A stretch of DNA of 64,000 nt. Source: Chryseobacterium limigenitum. Its GTDB lineage: Bacteria; Bacteroidota; Bacteroidia; Flavobacteriales; Weeksellaceae. The notes under the pieces were generated by a model. The model was not told the DNA's origin. It was given only the letters and a program-made list of their open reading frames with translations, and did not search any database. This document shows positions 17,683 to 25,713 of the stretch, piece by piece (within the stretch, counting starts at the first letter, position 1; each line of letters starts with the position of its first letter). The translations under genes and the position numbers were made by a program. The stretch is taken from NCBI RefSeq assembly GCF_900114875.1, contig NZ_FPKW01000003.1:300592-364591 (forward strand), in the 5' to 3' direction.

Positions 17683-18966
17683 ATGAAATATCAAAGAAGT
17701 TCAGCTTTATTCGATGAAGCTTACAAATACATTCCCGGAGGAGTAAATTCTCCAGTACGCGCATTCAAATCAGTGGGTGGAGTGCCTGTTTTCATGAAGT
17801 CTGCAAAAGGCGCTTATCTTACAGACGCTGATGACAACACTTATATCGATTACATCAATTCTTGGGGACCGGCAATTTTAGGCCACACCCATCCAGAAGT
17901 GTTGGAGGAATTAAAAATTCAGGCGGAGAAAGGCTTTTCTTTCGGAGCTCCGACAGAATTGGAAACTGAAATCGCGAAATTTATCGTAGACAATGTTCCG
18001 AATATCGATCAGATCAGAATGGTTTCTTCAGGAACAGAAGCTTGTATGAGTGCTGTGAGATTGGCAAGAGGTTTTACAGGAAGAGATAAAATTGTGAAAT
18101 TTGAAGGCTGTTATCACGGTCATTCAGATTCATTTTTGATCAAAGCGGGAAGTGGTGCCGCTACTTTTGGAAATCCGAATTCTCCTGGAGTAACAGCAGG
18201 AACGGCAAAAGATACTTTGTTGGCAAGATATAATGATTTTGAGCAGGTTCAGGATCTTTTCCGTCATAATCAAGGTGAAATTGCAGCCGTAATCATTGAG
18301 CCTGTTGCCGGAAATATGGGGTGTGTTCTTCCGGAAAATAATTTTCTTCAAAATTTAAGAAAGATCTGTGACGAAAACGGAGCTTTATTGATTTTTGATG
18401 AGGTAATGACAGGTTTCAGACTGGCTTTCGGAGGCGCTCAGGAATTATATAACGTAAAAGCGGATTTGGTAACCTATGGAAAAGTAATCGGAGGCGGTTT
18501 GCCGGTTGGTGCTTTTGCCGGAAGAAACGAAATTATGGATCACTTAGCTCCAAAAGGTGGAGTTTATCAGGCCGGAACATTAAGCGGAAATCCTTTGGCA
18601 ATGAGAGCGGGTTTAAAAACGCTTCAATTGATCAAAAAGGATGAAAACTTCTTCAATAATCTTAATAAAACAACAGAAACCTTAGATTTTGAAATCGGAA
18701 AAATTTTAAATGAAAAAGGGATTGCTCATAAAATCAACAGAAAAGGTTCGATGATGTCTGTATTCTTCCATATCAATAGAGTTTCTAATTTTGATGAAGC
18801 TCAGGAAGCAAACCATTCATTATTCAATAATTTTTTCCATCAAATGCTGACTAATGGAATATATCTTCCGCCAAGTGGATATGAAACGTATTTCATCAGT
18901 GATGCGATCAAGGATAAAGAAATTGATATGACGCTTGAAGCGGTGAGAAAATTTGATTTTTCTTAA
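17683..18966 (+). CDS. hemL: glutamate-1-semialdehyde 2,1-aminomutase
   Basis: The 427-residue enzyme converts glutamate-1-semialdehyde to 5-aminolevulinate, the C5 route to haem. It is a fold-type I PLP aminotransferase-family protein. [13 protein letters not shown] at the N-terminus is diagnostic for Hem[10 protein letters not shown] carries the PLP-binding aspartate, and [16 protein letters not shown] places the PLP lysine at Lys267. The length equals the family norm. A terminator follows at 18988. Confidence 0.96.
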   Translation: MKYQRSSALFDEAYKYIPGGVNSPVRAFKSVGGVPVFMKSAKGAYLTDADDNTYIDYINSWGPAILGHTHPEVLEELKIQAEKGFSFGAPTELETEIAKFIVDNVPNIDQIRMVSSGTEACMSAVRLARGFTGRDKIVKFEGCYHGHSDSFLIKAGSGAATFGNPNSPGVTAGTAKDTLLARYNDFEQVQDLFRHNQGEIAAVIIEPVAGNMGCVLPENNFLQNLRKICDENGALLIFDEVMTGFRLAFGGAQELYNVKADLVTYGKVIGGGLPVGAFAGRNEIMDHLAPKGGVYQAGTLSGNPLAMRAGLKTLQLIKKDENFFNNLNKTTETLDFEIGKILNEKGIAHKINRKGSMMSVFFHINRVSNFDEAQEANHSLFNNFFHQMLTNGIYLPPSGYETYFISDAIKDKEIDMTLEAVRKFDFS

Positions 18967-18987
18967 AATTAAAATATAAAATTTATA

Positions 18988-19019
18988 AAGGATGAGGTTT
19001 GAAACTTCGTCCTTTTTTG
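18988..19019 (+). terminator. terminator after hemL
   Basis: The stem AAGGATGAGGTTT / AAACTTCGTCCTT (with G-U pairs) is followed by TTTTTT, 21 bases past the hemL stop codon. Confidence 0.75.
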
Positions 19020-19127
19020 TTTTGATTAAAACAAAAATGCCACGAATATTTTACACAAATAAAAGACAATCATTTGTGTAAATCCGTGAAATCTGCAGGA
19101 CATAAAAAACAGAATCTACAAAACTTG

Positions 19128-19212
19128 AAAGGCTTCGACTCCGCTCAGCCTGACAGTGAATAACCTTATGGATAGTATTAGTGCTGTGAGGCTGAGCGGA
19201 GTCGAAGCCTTT
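19128..19212. repeat. long inverted repeat, GGCTTCGACTCCGCTCAGCC type
   Basis: Two 29-base arms (19128-19156 and 19184-19212) are reverse complements with one mismatch, separated by 27 bases. They are much more G+C-rich than the surroundings. This is the common GGCTTCGACTCCGCTCAGCC palindromic repeat type found between genes. It lies between hemL and the amidohydrolase gene and could fold into a long hairpin in RNA. Confidence 0.9.
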
Positions 19213-19329
19213 TTCATAATTATAAATATTAAATTTTGGCTAAAGCCCGTTCCGATTGATAAAATTAAGATTCAATAAATCATACAGACAATGCAATAAA
19301 CCATACACTTCCATCATTTCAGTTCTTTT

Positions 19330-19337
19330 TAAATTTG
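19330..19337 (+). promoter_or_regulatory. -7 promoter box TAAATTTG for the amidohydrolase gene
   Basis: The box matches TAnnTTTG and lies 17 bases before the chosen ATG at 19355. It supports that start over in-frame codons further upstream. No good -33 TTG was seen. Confidence 0.55.
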
Positions 19338-19354
19338 TAATAAATAGATTGGAA

Positions 19355-20683
19355 ATGAACACTTCAAACATATCTCGTAAAGATTTTCTTAAAAATTCGG
19401 CACTGGTAATGGCCGGACTAACTTTAGCTCCTAATATTATGATGGCAAATTCAATTTTTGATAGCGAAACAATTTCTGCAAAAAGAAAATTGAGCTTAAA
19501 AAATGTTCGTCTCGAAACTGGTTTTGAATACGAAGAAGGTGAAGTGATTTCAACAAAAACCGATTTATTTTATATCGAAATTGAAAACGGGAAAATTTCA
19601 AAAATAGCTCCCAACCAACCGAATGCAAAAGCGGTTGACGCCAAAGGATTTTTAATGTTACCTGCATTTAAAGATATGCATATTCATTTGGATAAAACTT
19701 TTTATGGAGACAAATGGCAGGCAGTCCGAAAAAGAACGGGGGGAGTAAAGGGGATGATCGCTTTAGAGCAAAAGATGCTTCCTGAAATGTTGAAAAACTC
19801 AACGTTTAAAGCTGAGAAGATGATTGAATTGTTACAGTCAAAAGGAACGTCTTTCGCAAGAAGTCATGTGAATATTGAACCGACTTCAAAATTAGAATCA
19901 TTAAAAAATCTGCAGGAAGCTTTAGATAACAAAAAGAAAACTTTCAGAGCAGAGTTGGTAGCTTTTCCACAGCATGGCGTTTTTTATACAGATTCAGTTC
20001 CGTATTTGAAAGAAGCTGCAAAAATGGATATCGATTTTATCGGTGGAGTAGATCCTTTTACAATTGACGGAGCGATTGAAAAAACAGTTGATTTTACGGT
20101 TCAACTTGCTTTAGAGAACAAAAAAGGAATCGACATTCACCTGCATGAAAGCGGTGAATCTGGTTTAAAAACCGTTGAATATTTAATTGATAAAGTGAAT
20201 GAAAATCCTGATTTGAAAGGGAAAACATATCTAAGTCATTGCTTCGTTCTGGGAAAATTAGAAAAAGCAAAGCAGGAAGAAATTGCAGAAAAATTAGGTA
20301 ACGCAAAAATAGGAATTGTCTCAACCATTCCTTTTGGAAGTCTAATTATGCCGATTCCGACTTTGTACAAATATAATGTTGAGGTTTTAACAGGAAACGA
20401 CAGTATCGTTGATCATTGGAATACTTTCGGAACAGGAAGTGTATTGCAGAAAGCCAATTTAATGGTGCAATTATATGGCCAGTCAACAGAATTTTTATTA
20501 TCCAGAAGCTTAAAATTGGCAACGGCAAATATTCTTCCGTTGGATGATAAAGGGAATCAGCAATGGCCAAAAGTTGGAGACAATGCAGATTTGAGTTTCC
20601 TTAATGCAAGTTGTTCGGCTGAAGCCGTTTCAAGAATTTCAAACGTAGAATCTTTGATCCATCAGGGAAATATTGTGTTTTAA
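19355..20683 (+). CDS. exported amidohydrolase (cytosine deaminase-like)
   Basis: The 442-residue protein belongs to the metal-dependent amidohydrolase superfamily. The metal motif HxH is in DMHIHLDK (about residues 109-116), with further ligands in DIHLHESGESG, LSHCF and TGNDS, near the CodA-like pattern. The N-terminus SRKDFLKNSALVMAGLTLAP resembles a Tat signal with RK instead of RR, followed by a hydrophobic core, so export is likely. The start at 19355 is chosen because it directly precedes this signal and follows a -7 box. It is a close paralogue of the protein at 21652. Substrate unknown. Confidence 0.87.
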   Translation: MNTSNISRKDFLKNSALVMAGLTLAPNIMMANSIFDSETISAKRKLSLKNVRLETGFEYEEGEVISTKTDLFYIEIENGKISKIAPNQPNAKAVDAKGFLMLPAFKDMHIHLDKTFYGDKWQAVRKRTGGVKGMIALEQKMLPEMLKNSTFKAEKMIELLQSKGTSFARSHVNIEPTSKLESLKNLQEALDNKKKTFRAELVAFPQHGVFYTDSVPYLKEAAKMDIDFIGGVDPFTIDGAIEKTVDFTVQLALENKKGIDIHLHESGESGLKTVEYLIDKVNENPDLKGKTYLSHCFVLGKLEKAKQEEIAEKLGNAKIGIVSTIPFGSLIMPIPTLYKYNVEVLTGNDSIVDHWNTFGTGSVLQKANLMVQLYGQSTEFLLSRSLKLATANILPLDDKGNQQWPKVGDNADLSFLNASCSAEAVSRISNVESLIHQGNIVF

Positions 20684-20745
20684 TCAAAATTATAGGATTC
20701 GTTTCTCTCACAAATTTTATTTATTTTAGGGAGAAAATTAGCACA

Positions 20746-21591
20746 ATGAGCCATCAGCTGGATTATTTTCCCATTTTAGGAATTCATGAATTTGCAGAAA
20801 AACAATCGCAGGGTTGTAACTTGTTGTTCAATGAATTGTATGGTGAAAGAAGAATTGATGAGCCTCATAAACACGATTTTTTTATCATTAATCTTTTTGA
20901 AAAAGGAAAAGGTTCTCACACAATTGATTTTGTTGAATATCAGGTTGAAGATCATCAGATCCATCTGGTTTTTCCGGATCAGGTTCATCAATGGGTGATT
21001 GAAAAAGAGACGGTTGGATATCAATTAATGATCAGTCGCGAGTGGTATGAAAGTTTTCTTCCGGCGTTGAGATTTTCGGCTTCGTATTATTTTCAGCATC
21101 CTGCTTTTACGATTTCGGAAGAAATTTATCAATTGATTTTACATGAATTTAAAACGATTCAAAAGGAATTAAATGAGGAAAATACCTTTTGGGAAGTTAT
21201 TCAAAAAAGAAGTGAATTGATTGGTTTACTGGTTAGTAAATCAGTGGAGGGAGCTTTCAAAGATTTTGAAGTGTATTATTCGAATCCGATTATTTCTAAA
21301 TTTTTAAACCTAATTGATATTCATTTTAAAACTGAACGCTCGGTTTCTTTTTATGCCAAAAAATTGAATATTTCGGCTAATTATTTAAATATTGTCTGTA
21401 AGAAAAACCTTAATACATCAGCTTCTTCTCTTATTCAGGACAGAATTTTACTCGAAGCAAAACGGTTATTAAAAGTCTCGAAAATGTCTGTAAAAGATAT
21501 TGTTTACGATCTCGGATTCTATGATCATGCGAGTTTTTCAAAATTTTTTAAGGCGCAAACAGGAATGACGCCTTCTCAATTCAAAGAATAA
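20746..21591 (+). CDS. AraC family transcriptional regulator
   Basis: The 281-residue protein has an N-terminal cupin-like sensing domain (PHKHDFFIINLFEKGKGSHTIDF, about residues 35-65) and a C-terminal AraC double helix-turn-helix (about 180-281, with VKDIVYDLGFYDHASFSKFFKAQTGMTPSQF). It sits between two paralogous amidohydrolase genes, all on the same strand, so it likely controls them in response to their substrate or product. Confidence 0.93.
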   Translation: MSHQLDYFPILGIHEFAEKQSQGCNLLFNELYGERRIDEPHKHDFFIINLFEKGKGSHTIDFVEYQVEDHQIHLVFPDQVHQWVIEKETVGYQLMISREWYESFLPALRFSASYYFQHPAFTISEEIYQLILHEFKTIQKELNEENTFWEVIQKRSELIGLLVSKSVEGAFKDFEVYYSNPIISKFLNLIDIHFKTERSVSFYAKKLNISANYLNIVCKKNLNTSASSLIQDRILLEAKRLLKVSKMSVKDIVYDLGFYDHASFSKFFKAQTGMTPSQFKE

Positions 21592-21651
21592 TTGATACAG
21601 AACAAGGCATAATTGATACTCGTATTTAAGATTTTGCAGGTGTAATTTTGT

Positions 21652-22908
21652 ATGATTAAACTTGGGATCATGCAATTACACAATCAACCTCTTGCTAAAG
21701 GACATTATACGCTGAAAAATGTCCGTTTGGAAACGGGTTTCGAATATGATAATGAGGAGATTATCAAAACAAAGACAGATTTATTCTGTATCGAAATCGG
21801 AGATGGAAAAATACAATCAATTAAACCAAACGATGCAAATTCTAATGCTTTTGATGCAAAAGGAAAACTGATGCTTCCGGCATTCAGGGATATGCACGTT
21901 CATTTGGATAAAACTTGGTATGGGCTTCCATGGCAGACACTTTCTCCGAAAAAGAAAACAGTAAAAGATATGATTGCTTACGAACAGAAAATCATTCCGG
22001 AATTGTTGAAAACTTCGGTTGAACGTGCCGAACAATTAATTGATCTTCTACAAAGTTACGGAACCAATTATGTAAGAACACATTTCAATATTGATCCTAC
22101 TTCTGGGTTGAAATCGTTAGAAAATCTGGAGAAAGCTTTAGAGAATAAAAAAGATTCTTTCGGTGCAGAATTGGTGGCTTTTCCTCAACATGGTTTGTAT
22201 TATACGGATTCTGTTCCTTTGATGAAAGAGGTGGCAAAATTACCACATGTAGGATTTATTGGCGGACTTGATCCTTTGAGTATCGACGGAAGCATCGAAA
22301 AAGTACTTGATTTTACAGTACAATTAGCCTTGGACAATAATAAAGGAATTGATATTCACTTGCATGAAGTAGGAGAGTCCGGGATGAAAACTATTAATTA
22401 TTTAATTGATAAAGCCATTGAAAATCCCCAACTTCAAGGAAGAACTTTTGTAAGTCATGCCTTTGCTTTAGCCCATTTAAATCAAAAAGAAACAGAAAAA
22501 ATTGCAGAAAGATTGGCTTTTGCAAAGGTGGGAATTGCTTCATCTGTCCCATTCACCGGAAAAGTAATGCCGATTCCTGCATTGAAAAAATATGGAGTGA
22601 ATGTTTTGATCGGAAATGATAACGTTCAGGATTACTGGAGTACTTTCGGATCGGGAAATATGCTTCAGAAAGCGAATTTAATTGCTGAATTGTATGGCTA
22701 TGCTACAGAATTTCACCTTTCAAGAACATTGCAGTTTGCTACACAAAATATCCTTCCATTAGATGATAAAGGGAATCAGCAATGGCCAAAATCGGGAGAT
22801 GATGCTAATGTTGTTTTGGTTGATGCGAGCTGTTCGGCAGAGGCTGTTTCAAGAATGTCTGCTGTTGAAGCTTTAATGAATAATGGTACTTTATTCTGGA
22901 AGAAGTAA
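21652..22908 (+). CDS. cytoplasmic amidohydrolase, paralogue of the 19355 gene
   Basis: The 418-residue protein shares long identical stretches with the preceding amidohydrolase (LKNVRLETGFEY, FTVQLALDN/E, LPLDDKGNQQWPK, DASCSAEAVSRMS). It keeps the metal ligands (RDMHVHLDK, DIHLHEVGESG, VSHAF, IGNDN) but lacks the signal sequence, so it is probably cytoplasmic. A TAATTTTG box at 21643-21650 ends one base before ATG 21652. If it is the real -7, the true start would be ATG 21670 (MQLHNQ). The pair suggests the same or related substrates handled outside and inside. Confidence 0.86.
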   Translation: MIKLGIMQLHNQPLAKGHYTLKNVRLETGFEYDNEEIIKTKTDLFCIEIGDGKIQSIKPNDANSNAFDAKGKLMLPAFRDMHVHLDKTWYGLPWQTLSPKKKTVKDMIAYEQKIIPELLKTSVERAEQLIDLLQSYGTNYVRTHFNIDPTSGLKSLENLEKALENKKDSFGAELVAFPQHGLYYTDSVPLMKEVAKLPHVGFIGGLDPLSIDGSIEKVLDFTVQLALDNNKGIDIHLHEVGESGMKTINYLIDKAIENPQLQGRTFVSHAFALAHLNQKETEKIAERLAFAKVGIASSVPFTGKVMPIPALKKYGVNVLIGNDNVQDYWSTFGSGNMLQKANLIAELYGYATEFHLSRTLQFATQNILPLDDKGNQQWPKSGDDANVVLVDASCSAEAVSRMSAVEALMNNGTLFWKK

Positions 22909-22959
22909 GATTGCTATAAGATCTAATATATTTTTTAATCCTTGTTTTTTATAATGAAA

Positions 22960-22993
22960 CACCCTCGAAAAGCGATTTCCGAGGGCGTTTTTA
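22960..22993 (+). terminator. terminator between convergent genes
   Basis: CCCTCG (22962-22967) pairs with CGAGGG (22980-22985), followed by a T-rich run. It serves the amidohydrolase gene and, less clearly, the convergent gene on the other strand. Confidence 0.7.
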
Positions 22994-23007
22994 TTTTATA
23001 TTTAAAT

Positions 23008-24171
23008 CTAAAGAGAAGACCATCCTCCTGTAGCCCAAGTCGGTGTTAAAATACCGTTTCCGGCTCCTGTTGCGTCTGATTTTTCAACAAAAGTAGTATC
23101 TACGATCGGGACAGTTGCTCCGGCAGTAGATTTTAGGGAAACTTTAGTTGTAGTGGTATTAAACAAAGCTCCGGTGATTTTTTTATGACCGTTAAAATTG
23201 GCTACAGAAGCATCACTTTCGATATTTACACCTGTTGTCCAGTTTGAAACGACTAAATTATCAAGGACTGCGTAAGTTCCAAGTTTTAATTTTATGGCAT
23301 CAGCTTCACCTGTTGTACCTCCGATGAACGTTACATTTTTGATGGTTGGATTAGATCTTGGTGTTGCATCCGGATTGGTTGCATTATTACTTCCCTTAAT
23401 TCCTGTATTTCCGGTCCCGTTGGCTCTTCTTTTTGTGTAGATTCCGGTTGCGGTTCCGTTCCAGCCGTCCGTCCATTCGAAGGCGTCATCTTCATTTCCT
23501 AGAGAAACAATGTTAGAGACATTTACTGTTCCTCCATAAATTTGAATACCGTCATCAGAACCATTTACGGCAGCGATATTATTTACTACGGTTCCGTTAC
23601 CAACACCGAATAAAGACAGTCCGTTGAATTCTGTAGTACCAGTGAAAACAGCTCCGGCATATTCTATTCTTACATATGATAAAGATCCGGAATTATCGGT
23701 AGCTAATGTTCCTCCGTAGGTTGCGTTTCCTAATTCGGATGTTGCTGTAGTTCCTGTATTGATAGGTGCTTTACCGCAAATAACGATTCCGCCCCAGCTT
23801 CCCGGAGTGGTTGTACTGGAGGTGAATAATACCGGAGATCCCGAGGTTCCATTTGCAAAAAGCTGACCGCCCTGTTCAACGGTAACGTAACAAGAAGCTC
23901 CGCTAATGGCAACAATTCTTGTTCCGGCAGGAATAATAAGTTTTCCACCGTTTTTAATAATGATAGATCCTGTTAATTTATATACTTTGGTAGGGTCTAG
24001 CGTTACCGTTTGTCCGTTAGGAACTTCACCTTTGAAATTATTGGTGTCTACAGCAATTCCCACAGGAGTTATTGTTGGAGTTTCATCATCATCTTTACTG
24101 CACGAATAGATCGTAAATGTAGTGCTGATGAATAAAGCTGCGGCAATTAATTTTAAGTAATTCCTTTTCAT
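23008..24171 (-). CDS. secreted beta-helix-like lipoprotein (paralogue 1)
   Basis: The 387-residue product has a lipoprotein signal ending YSC (about residues 22-24) followed by an acidic SKDDDE linker. The body is rich in G, N, T and V, with right-handed beta-helix character. It shares TPGSWGGIVICGKAPIN, YVRIEYAG, GSDDGIQIYGGTV and GNEDDAFEWTDGW with the protein at 24463. I know no named function; in Bacteroidota such proteins accompany TonB-dependent receptors. It is third in line after the receptor at 25714, but a terminator separates it from the second gene. Confidence 0.8.
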   Translation of the reverse strand: MKRNYLKLIAAALFISTTFTIYSCSKDDDETPTITPVGIAVDTNNFKGEVPNGQTVTLDPTKVYKLTGSIIIKNGGKLIIPAGTRIVAISGASCYVTVEQGGQLFANGTSGSPVLFTSSTTTPGSWGGIVICGKAPINTGTTATSELGNATYGGTLATDNSGSLSYVRIEYAGAVFTGTTEFNGLSLFGVGNGTVVNNIAAVNGSDDGIQIYGGTVNVSNIVSLGNEDDAFEWTDGWNGTATGIYTKRRANGTGNTGIKGSNNATNPDATPRSNPTIKNVTFIGGTTGEADAIKLKLGTYAVLDNLVVSNWTTGVNIESDASVANFNGHKKITGALFNTTTTKVSLKSTAGATVPIVDTTFVEKSDATGAGNGILTPTWATGGWSSL

Positions 24172-24271
24172 ATATTTTAGATTTAGTCCTGACCTTTTAT
24201 TTAATGATAATCTTCGTTCCCCTTAATTCTTTTAAAGACGAGAGTTTTTTAAACTTTAAAGATTGAATGCT

Positions 24272-24279
24272 CAAATATA
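24272..24279 (-). promoter_or_regulatory. -7 box TATATTTG for the 23008 gene
   Basis: Read on the minus strand the box is TATATTTG, about 100 bases before the start codon at 24171. It would give the third gene of this group its own promoter after the terminator at 24396. Confidence 0.45.
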
Positions 24280-24395
24280 AGAATAAGCAATTAAAAACTC
24301 GAAATTATAGCTTTTCAATTTATTTTCCGAATTGAAATTTAATGTTATTGATAATTAATTACAATTTAAAGATTTAATAGAATTTCAATAATAAA

Positions 24396-24432
24396 AAATA
24401 CCCTTGGGAAAAATATTTTCCCAAGGGTATTT
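24396..24432 (-). terminator. terminator after the second beta-helix paralogue gene
   Basis: Perfect 17-bp arms (AAATACCCTTGGGAAAA and its complement) around a 3-base loop are followed on the minus strand by a T-run. It is placed 31 bases after the stop codon at 24463. Confidence 0.9.
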
Positions 24433-24462
24433 GAATTTGATATGAAGAAACTAATTACTCGA

Positions 24463-25683
24463 TTATTGTAATCCTGCTAAAAGGTTTACTCCGTCTACTG
24501 TAGCCCAAGCTCCTGCTGTTAGAACAACTTTTGTAACTGTAGATGTGTTTGTAAATGTTTTTGCACCATTTGGAGTATAAGCATATCCCCAAACTCCTGC
24601 ATTATCAGAGTTTAAATAAGTGAGAGGTGAAACAACAACTTTACCTGTATTTACCTGGCTTGTTTCAGTTGCAGCATCCTGGATAAGAACAGAATATCCT
24701 TTTTGATTACCGATATTTTTGTATCCACTGATATAAACATTAGAGAAAATTCCTGTTCCTTGCTTTTTAAACTGAATAGCTGAAATCTCAGGTGAGTTTG
24801 CTGTTTCAGGGTTTGTATTGGTATTTCTGATCAATGTAATATTAGAAATTTTTGGAGCTACATTATCTACATTACTAGAAGCTTCGATTTCCATTCCGAA
24901 GTTACCAACACCTGTTTGGAAAGCGTACCAGTTTGTATTGTTTTGTCCGCTCCAAGCATCCTGCCAATCGAAAGAATCATCATAGTTACCATAAGAAACA
25001 ATGTTTTTTGCACTTACCGTTCCTCCGAAGAATTCATAACCATCATCAGTTCCTTTGTAAGTCACAAGATTTTCTAAAGTAGTTCCTGCTCCTACAGCGT
25101 AGAATGTCATAGAGTTGGTTTCAGATGTACCGTCACCGATTTTCTTACCAGCATATTCAACACGGATAAATTTCATTGTTCCAGAGTTTGAATTAGCATC
25201 ATTCCCTCCGTAATACACTGCATTTCCATCTTCAGAAAGAGCAGTAGCTGTTCCGTTTATAGCTTTGATAGGAGCGTTTCCGTAAAGAGTAATTCCTCCC
25301 CAGTCTCCAGGTGTTTTAGTTGTTGTCGTGAATACAATTGGCTCAGAAGCTGTTCCTACAGCGTTAATTTTTCCATCCTGAAGAACTACTAAGCTACTGT
25401 TTGTAGATGTATCAACAGTAAAGTTGGCTCCGGCTTCTATGGTAAGAGTTGCATTTCCTGTAATTTTTACGATCCCTTTTAATGTATAGTTTCCTTTTTT
25501 TATTAAAAGATCTTTTGATATAGTTCCTGATAATGTTCCACTTCCGCTCAATACGCTCTCTGTAGTTCCAGGAGTCGTAACTGTACCATCTCCTAATCCA
25601 TCATTTACATCAATAGTACATGAATTTAAGGCTACTGTTAACGCAAATGTTAACGTTAATAATGATAAAACTCTTTTTTTCAT
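24463..25683 (-). CDS. secreted beta-helix-like lipoprotein (paralogue 2)
   Basis: The 406-residue protein begins with a lipoprotein signal (LNSC, cysteine about residue 22). It carries the same landmark strings as the 23008 protein (TPGDWGGITLYGNAPI, FIRVEYAGK, GTDDGYEFFGGTV, NYDDSFDWQDAWSG). It starts 30 bases after the TonB receptor stop, so they are likely cotranscribed. It may be the surface partner of that receptor, playing the role that SusD plays for SusC, but it has no SusD homology. The assignment to a partner role is inference. Confidence 0.8.
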   Translation of the reverse strand: MKKRVLSLLTLTFALTVALNSCTIDVNDGLGDGTVTTPGTTESVLSGSGTLSGTISKDLLIKKGNYTLKGIVKITGNATLTIEAGANFTVDTSTNSSLVVLQDGKINAVGTASEPIVFTTTTKTPGDWGGITLYGNAPIKAINGTATALSEDGNAVYYGGNDANSNSGTMKFIRVEYAGKKIGDGTSETNSMTFYAVGAGTTLENLVTYKGTDDGYEFFGGTVSAKNIVSYGNYDDSFDWQDAWSGQNNTNWYAFQTGVGNFGMEIEASSNVDNVAPKISNITLIRNTNTNPETANSPEISAIQFKKQGTGIFSNVYISGYKNIGNQKGYSVLIQDAATETSQVNTGKVVVSPLTYLNSDNAGVWGYAYTPNGAKTFTNTSTVTKVVLTAGAWATVDGVNLLAGLQ

Positions 25684-25713
25684 TTTTATATATGATTTAT
25701 TTATTAAAATTGA

